Shown piece after piece: positions 57,641-64,000 of a DNA stretch of 64,000 nucleotides (positions are counted from its first letter, which is position 1; every line of letters starts with the position of its first letter). The stretch comes from Lingula anatina (taxonomy: Eukaryota > Brachiopoda > Lingulata > Lingulida > Lingulidae). The stretch is taken from positions 165,625 through 229,624 of the forward strand of contig NW_019775725.1 of assembly GCF_001039355.2 (NCBI RefSeq). Direction: 5' to 3'. Made by a program: the position numbers and the translations under genes. Below the pieces are notes generated by a model that saw only the letters and a list, made by a program, of their open reading frames with translations, was not told where the DNA came from and did not search any database.

Positions 57641-60600
57641 CACTCTGTAAAAAAATGATAAATTTGTTAAAATTTGAGTAACTAGAAATGTGCAGTTTCT
57701 ATACAAAACAGTTGAAAGTAGAACTGGTTGTTGCCTTAAAATACTGTACCCTTTTTCTGGCGTTGGTGGTTAACATAGCAGCTAATTTGGTACACTCGTG
57801 GTCTCAGTTGAAGAATTACTCTAGTTTAGAGAAATGGAAGGGTTATACGATCATACTTTTTCAACAAATTGGTCAATAATAATAATTATTATAATAATAG
57901 AGCTGATCACTAAAAGACATCCATGGGTTCATTGGAAGTCACTGAACCAGGAAATGTTTACAGTGAAGGAGGCGGCATGCATTCTAAATAATTCGAATCC
58001 ATGGTAAATAAAAGTGTGCACGAGGGAGGGTGCACGTTGACCTTAAGTATAGCAGTGCCTCCAGGCACTGAACTTCACTTAATTATTTTAAGCACATGTA
58101 CATGTTATTAAATATTATGAGAACCACTGCATGTTAAGAAGACTAGAAATTAAGTTAACCAGGCAGGGAAAGACAAGCACATAACAAAACGAAGGGTTAA
58201 AAAACAAAAACATGCAGATACTCACGCACACTCCCTATCTTTCTCTCTTACCTACTGCGGTATTGTCATTTAAACATTTCACAAACAAGGTTTTAAAAAA
58301 TCGCGACCTTGGCTGATAATAGTTCACAAGGAGAATATAAATATTTTTAGTATGTGGTATTAGTCGTGTTGAAGTGTAGGGGTGATGGGAGAGGTCGGGA
58401 TACGACAAGGAAAACGCCATCATAGCAAGGTTTTGCTTACTTATCACATTAGGTAACCATTTAACTAAACATTGCATCATACCATAATAAATGAGAATAA
58501 TGCGTACTTTTGTTAACGTTGGTGTTTAACGAAGCCTAGCATATTCACCAGTTCTTAAAATACATACATTGGCGCTACGTTTTAGTATCTTAAGCACCTC
58601 TTACACAGGTATTTGAACGCTTGACGAAAAGACTATTCACAAATGTGTATGACTGAAAATAAGTGGGAGACGATGTACAAATACGAAAAACAATACACTG
58701 TGTATCCGCACATAATTTGGAATAAATTTATGCAGGCTGATTCTCGCGAATTAGAGTCGAAAACATTTGGACGAGTAGACATTCACTCGGTTATTCTTTG
58801 GTTGTCATAGCTGTTAATGATATTTAATGTAGGTCCTGGAAAAAACATTTTTGATAATTTCATTACCTCCCTGTCCAATGTAGTAACATGTACTGGAGAT
58901 AAAAATAGGGAAAGCTACAGCCAAGTTGGCGGTTTAAAACATTCACAAAAAAAGATGTTTTAATATTGACTTGCGAGTAGTGAAAACAAATAACGCCATT
59001 CGAGACAGAGGTAAATGCGTTAGAAAATGACTATGTATATGTAACCACGAATTAAATGTTTGGAATAACAATTAAGCACACGAAAATAGTGTCAATTTAT
59101 ATGCGTCCCTGTAGGTAGCAAAGCGCCTGAAAATAATAATAAAATAAACAAATAAATAAAAATAAAAAAGGAAAGGGAAAAGCGAGGTAAAAATACCTAT
59201 GCAGGCGATAAGTACAAAAGGACAATAAGCACCGATTCAACCAGCTCGACCAGACTGAATCCAAAGAATAAATGCACAGGCTTTACAATGTAATCGTTAA
59301 AGGGATAACGACTGTTCATTTTGGCAAAAAAAAAAAAAATTTTTACTGGGGCGAAGGACAATTTTCCCCATACTTACCAATGGTAAATGAATCCATTCCT
59401 ACATTCAAAGTTACGGGCCGATGACCATAGTTATTAATTCTGTGAGTTACTTCCATCCACAGATTTTCAATTGGGTTCATATCTCGGGAGTTTGCAGGCC
59501 AGGGCAGTTGCTGAACGAATTGGTTTGGAAGAAAAAACAATGATTCTGCGCGCTCGATGTGGGGGTGCGTAGTCGTCTTGGTACGCTTAGTTGTTCCTGA
59601 AGATGACTTTTACAAAGGGAAGCATAGTTTGCTCTAAAATGTCTCTGTAGGAATCCTGTCTCAGGTTGCCTTCTAGAAAAACCAATTGGTTCTGGGCACC
59701 GGCATGAAATGCTCCTTAAACAGAGACGTTACCACCCCCTGCTTGCTCCCCAGGCGTTATACAATCATAGTTTTATGGGTCTCGTACACGTCAGCGGATA
59801 GGGATTCGGTCGTCAATCCTAAATACTACATATCTGGCCTCATCAATGAAAATGATGTGATTACAGTGGTATGGCTGCAAACGCACGTGGTCCCCAGCCC
59901 AATGCAAACGTTGCTGTATTTAATCTCCTATTAACAGTGGTTTCCGTACTGGCCTTCGCGCAAAATAACCGGTACCTGAAACGGGCGTTTGAATGACATT
60001 CTGCCACTCTTTTCTGAGGACACTGGTTGTCTTTGTACGACCAGCACAGCACACTCTAAGTAGAAGGCGATCCTGTCTTCCTGATGTGATTACGCGGGCA
60101 CCCAGGTCGAGGTATTTGGTAGGTGTCCCTGTTGTAGCATGGTTCGTGTAGCCTGGCAATGGTTGTTTCTGGCAATTTTCTGGCATTTTCTCTGAGAGCA
60201 AGAATCCTATAGTAAGCTGCGTTGCTGAGATTCTGTCAAGTTTCAGAGCGATGCCTTTGTTGCTTCTCGAAATAAAACTCCAAAGATTGGCCAAACCTAT
60301 GCGTTTTTATACAAAGGCAGAAATTGCCGAAAAGACCACCCTTCACATTTCTGACCACAGAACATGGACGAAAGAAAACGTGAAATTCTTTAAACTTACA
60401 GGTATTTCTTCTTGATCAAAATACGGAAGTAGACGTAAAGATTTAAAGATGGGTCAATTTCGCTATCATATTAGCATATCATCACAGCATATATACAACC
60501 TGCAATTAACCTTCCTACGATTTAAACGCATTTTGCAATATCATTTTCAGTCTGCCAAATGAAGCATTTCAATCTGCCAAGTGGATTTACCTTTAATGTA

Positions 60601-62259
60601 TACAATCAACAGAAAAATTCCAATATACTTTCTCAAAACGACACCAGAAAGCAAATTAAATCAAATTTTAATCAACCAGAAGGTCAGTTTCAACATTTGC
60701 TTATTTAACCATTCCTGTCAAACCAGCTATTTACTCAACCTTGCCTTTCAATAAAGGTTATTTCTATTATCATTTATGTTATTCAGATACTTAAAAGTAA
60801 AACTTTTGCATAATAGACTCAAAACTGACTTCTGTTCTAATTGTATAAAAAGTTCAAGATGGAGGCATTCCAGGCATCAAAACAAAAATCCAATTTTTGA
60901 ACTACTGTTGTTTATAAAAGGGTTGTTCAAATCGCATGTAATTTGGCTATCTATCACAGAAAAGTATAAATATTATTTTCATAAAAGGAAAAATTGGTGA
61001 CCAAATAAAAAATTATCAATGCACTCATTTAAATTTTCTTTTGCTAGACAGTGCACATAAATTCTAATGTTAAACCAATAAAAATACGTGTTGGAGTATA
61101 CCTCTTACAAACACAAGATGGATATGGTGTATATTCTTTTTTATAAATATCCAAGAACTATAACATATCTACATTTGATTTAAGGCGTTTAGACTGAGAG
61201 CAACATAAACGGATGTATAACAACTACTACTGGGATATAGCAGAGGAATATATGGTACACACGGTGAAACTATCGAAGCAAATAAAAAATATGCAAATAG
61301 GCCTATAACACAATATACATGTATATGTCAACGACGTAACTGAATTGTTCACTTTGAGGAAGAGTCCATTCTCATATTTGAAACAACAGAAATGTTCACG
61401 GGTCGATAATCCCAAGGCTTCAGAGAGGGTAGATATTGCGTCAGATGTGAACAAGGTATTCCTCTCGTTTGGAAACCAATTAACACTTGAAACTGAGTTT
61501 TGTTTTTGACAGGAAGTTTGTTCCAATATTGGCTTCTTTCTCTTTTAATTTTCAATCTCCGGACTTAATGATATTGTTAGCCGTCGACGCAGTCCACGGG
61601 ACCACGAAAACCTACAAAAAGTTTTAAAACTTAGATAAGACAATTATAATTGCTCAAGATAAAGTGTCTCCTAATGTTGCACTAAAATTTGCAACTGTTA
61701 ATAAATTATCTTCATTATTTATTGCATTACACTTTGTCTGCATTTAACGAAACGTTTATATCTAGTAAATCTAGTGGTTGCTTTTCAATTTCTATTTAGA
61801 ATAGACCAAACGTAATTTTGATTAAATCTTATTTGCCTTTATCACTTATTTCCCAGCCTGTCATCGTCCGTCCTTTCCTCACATTCAACATACCCAAGTT
61901 GATATCCGAAGTTTGAAGAAAAATGGCTCTTCGGTCTATTTTCATATTGATATAGTATATTCATACATGTACAGTATATACTCCCTCATGAAAAAAGTGC
62001 CACCCCTACCACATTTGACTTTTTAACTCCGTGCACGTCACGTGCATCCTCTAATCCAGCGGATACTGTAAATAAAATATAAACTAAATTGTGACTTTCA
62101 TTTTTTATTATTGGAAGCTTATTCATTGGTTGTACAATCAGTTAATTTGTATAAAAAAATCCGTTTAGAAGCTGAATAAAACATTGTTTTCTGAATTGAT
62201 TTTTTACATCAATTTTCCCATTACCCTAGGGTGGCACTTTTGTGATAGAGGAGTAAATA
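57641..62259. other. Spacer between SBP-like genes 2 and 3
   Basis: Contains the conserved upstream block of gene 2 (57956-58075), the decayed Tc1-like element, the unit junction near 60.7 kb and the 3' flank of gene 3 with its poly(A) signal (61718-61723). No other gene was recognised. Confidence 0.6.
59343..60300 (-). pseudogene. Decayed Tc1/mariner-like transposase, inserted in unit 2
   Basis: Read on the minus strand in three frames: near 60.1-59.93 kb a helix-turn-helix-like part (VITSGRQDRLLLR ... VSG ... RRPVRKPLL), near 59.85 kb FIDEAR, near 59.58 kb QDDYAPPHRARR, and at about 59.48 kb LPWPANSRDMNPIENLW. The order matches the DD34E catalytic core of Tc1-like transposases, but stop codons and at least one frameshift interrupt it. 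The extra length of unit 2 over unit 1 (about 1.1 kb) agrees with one such insertion. Terminal repeats were not found. Confidence 0.8.
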
Positions 62260-63628
62260 TTAAATATATGCATATGATTCACCGTGTTTAGTAGCTGCTG
62301 CGTCACATAATTTCTTAAACTTCCCACTGGAGACCAGTTTGCTGAATCCTACGTTCCAATGGGAGTTGAAGTCGTTATCTTTCCGTGTCATCATTCCATT
62401 CCCAGCCAGCGTGCAATAAAAACCGTCCCCAGGGACTTTTTCAACCCCGGGATTGGCTCCAGATGCATAGCCCGCCATTGTGATGGCAGGTAAAAATGCT
62501 ACATCCATCTGTTTGTGAAAATGGGTTATATATAATTTGCAGCATACTTAACAGAACAATAGATCATACTTATTAATGTAATATGGAAATTTTCAAGGTA
62601 AATGACTACTACGTATGACGCAACGGTAAAATACTGTATTAATGGAATAACATCTTACTTCACCACTTTTCAAGTTGGCAACGATATCTCCAGCAGATGG
62701 AGCGTGGACGACGGTCATATTGTCCTGATTCGTGACGTCGGTCCATCTGGCCAGACATTTTTCATCAGTAATCCATCCATCAACGAGACCTTCAATAATC
62801 CAGGTTTTTTTCATTAATTTTTATTATTATCAAATTAATTAATTAATTTGTTTATTTATTCATTTATTTACATAAAACTTTATCAGGGTCAAAACACGGT
62901 TAATGTAAATTTTATCTTCCACGTAGCCCTCATTAATTTACAATTTTATTTGTATTTTCGTATTATTGGTCGAACCTCCCTACGTCGTAACACATTATAA
63001 TACACTAAAGTTAACCTACTGTAGATGGTACAGAACTGATAAACGGACTAAACCAATAAAGACCAACAAGACAACAGCATCAGGGAATATACAGGCGCTA
63101 TAGCGACTTCTACTTGAATTGATTCAGTAAATCTGTTAATTGTTTGGGCAATCAATTATTGTAACTTTAAGTGCATTGCAGTGTATACTGATAATGTTGT
63201 TTGTTGAACAATATTTCTCAAATAATAAACTAACCAAGATTTAATTCTTCACACCACTACTCTAATGTTCTAGTACCTAACAAGTGTGCTATAACACCTT
63301 TACCTTAATATACTTAGTTGTAATTTTGAGTGCGTAACATTGTGTATTGATAATTTTCTATATTTGAAAAATGAATATTATCATCAATTAAAGATCTTAA
63401 CATAGCCCGTTTTTCGATACGCAAATTAATATACTTTCACCAGTAATTGCAATTTACCTATTTTCTTGTTAGCTAAATTTCTAGGAGGAAACAAAACAGC
63501 GTTCCCTGTTTTGACATATAAGTAACAGATCAGGGGCTTTAGGAATGACGAAGAAAAACTGAACACCTGGATTCTCTCTAAGGTACGAAACCAGCCGGTG
63601 CAGGCATCATACCAACGGCCCATCAAAC
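62260..63628 (-). CDS. SBP-like membrane receptor, copy 3 (C-terminal three exons; 5' part outside window)
   Basis: Exons (minus): 63458-63628, 62659-62789, 62260-62508, with the same lengths and phases as copies 1 and 2; the four upstream exons would lie beyond 64000. They encode GLMGRWYDACTGWFRTLERI..., a segment with KCLARWTDVTNQDNMTVVHA, and the final lobe ending KHGESYAYI. The last exon differs from copy 1 at about 15 of 82 residues and from copy 2 at about 16, so the three copies are roughly equidistant. The conserved Cys of the W(A/V)CDExC motif is Thr here (WITDEKC), so one disulphide may be lost. Otherwise intact. Confidence 0.85.
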
Positions 63629-63916
63629 CTGAAATGTAGTATAATCCCAGCGCAATAGGTATGTTCTTATACAGCGTTTACATGAACATGCCGCTCCAAA
63701 ACAACTTGCTCCAAATGGAATTATATACTGCTCAAAAGAAGTTTTTACTTTAAAAAGAGCACCCCCTATTTAGGATGCTTAAGTTTGAACCTTGCGTGCT
63801 GTTATTTAAAATTAGCAATTCTAAGGCAAAGTCATCAATCTGTATTGTATCAATTATAAAGTATCAATTATGATCAATTCTTGGGTGAAATACGTTAAAA
63901 TGTTGCCTCCCTAATT

Positions 63917-63918
<2 letters not shown>

Positions 63919-63947
<29 letters not shown>
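63919..63947. repeat. Poly(G) run, 29 G
   Basis: The homologous place in unit 2 (about 55258-55263) reads only ATTCCTGGGGCACTG, so the run is an expansion in unit 3 or a sequencing/assembly error. Confidence 0.8.
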
Positions 63948-64000
63948 TAGCCCGGGGAAAAATTGGGTTTTGATGAAAAAAGTTTTCGAAATATTTACAA

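Larger units (their letters stand above)
44100..64000. repeat. Tandem segmental duplication carrying SBP-like receptor genes (three units)
   Basis: Unit 1 spans about 44100-51865, unit 2 about 51868-60710, unit 3 about 60710 to beyond the window. Homology is visible in exons, introns and flanks, for example AGTTTGAAACACAAATTTGA at about 44107 and 51875, and TCTACGCAGTCCAC (TCGACGCAGTCCAC in unit 3) downstream of each gene. The last exons are 7573 and 8688 bp apart; the second interval includes a Tc1-like insertion. Units 2 and 3 share flanking sequence (52541-52830 and 61187-61500) that is replaced in unit 1. Boundaries are approximate. Confidence 0.85.

Noticed and set aside
45999-63628. Bacterial contamination or very recent bacterial transfer as the source of the SBP-like genes
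   Set aside because: Each copy has six phase-consistent GT-AG introns, a eukaryotic-style signal anchor and host-like composition; any transfer would be ancient.

Overview
This is a eukaryotic, AT-rich, intron-dense animal sequence. The genes are split into many short exons with GT-AG boundaries, and microsatellites, minisatellites and short inverted-repeat transposons are abundant. The gene set (DNAJC13/RME-8, an LRR-death protein, an annexin with a GYP-rich head, a DYDC-type Dpy-30 protein) points to a bilaterian invertebrate, probably marine (mollusc, brachiopod, annelid or invertebrate deuterostome). The sequence alone does not settle which. No prokaryotic genes, tRNAs, rRNAs or CRISPR arrays were seen.

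Layout: 1-9450 (minus) holds the first 22 coding exons, about 930 residues, of DNAJC13/RME-8, an endosomal J-protein; its 3' part lies outside the window. About 10.6-10.9 kb is a shared promoter with the divergent plus-strand LRR/death-domain gene (coding 12091-14614). 14.6-18.3 kb is intergenic. 18392-30519 (plus) is an annexin with four GYP-rich N-terminal exons, a separate TATA-type internal first exon at 22.79 kb, and ten core exons encoding four annexin repeats. One of its introns carries a perfectly phased 34-bp minisatellite with a 68-bp higher-order period. 34224-39783 (minus) is a seven-exon gene of unknown function, head to head with a DYDC1/2-like Dpy-30 gene (40665-42820, plus).

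44.1-64.0 kb is a tandem segmental duplication in units of about 7.8 to 8.8 kb. Each unit carries one minus-strand, seven-exon gene for a type II membrane protein: short cytoplasmic tail, one membrane helix, Ser/Gly stalk, and a Cys-rich extracellular domain resembling bacterial family-3 solute-binding proteins and glutamate-receptor ligand-binding lobes. Two copies are complete (339 residues each) and a third runs off the right edge. Exon lengths and phases are identical between copies while the proteins have diverged, so all appear to be functional paralogues. Copy-specific insertions include a minisatellite expansion and a MITE in copy 1, hAT-like MITEs between copies 1 and 2, and a decayed Tc1/mariner element in copy 2.

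The points most worth a second look are the SBP-like membrane receptor array, the two-promoter annexin, a MITE that landed exactly on a splice donor and left the donor intact through its target duplication, and the minisatellite higher-order structure.
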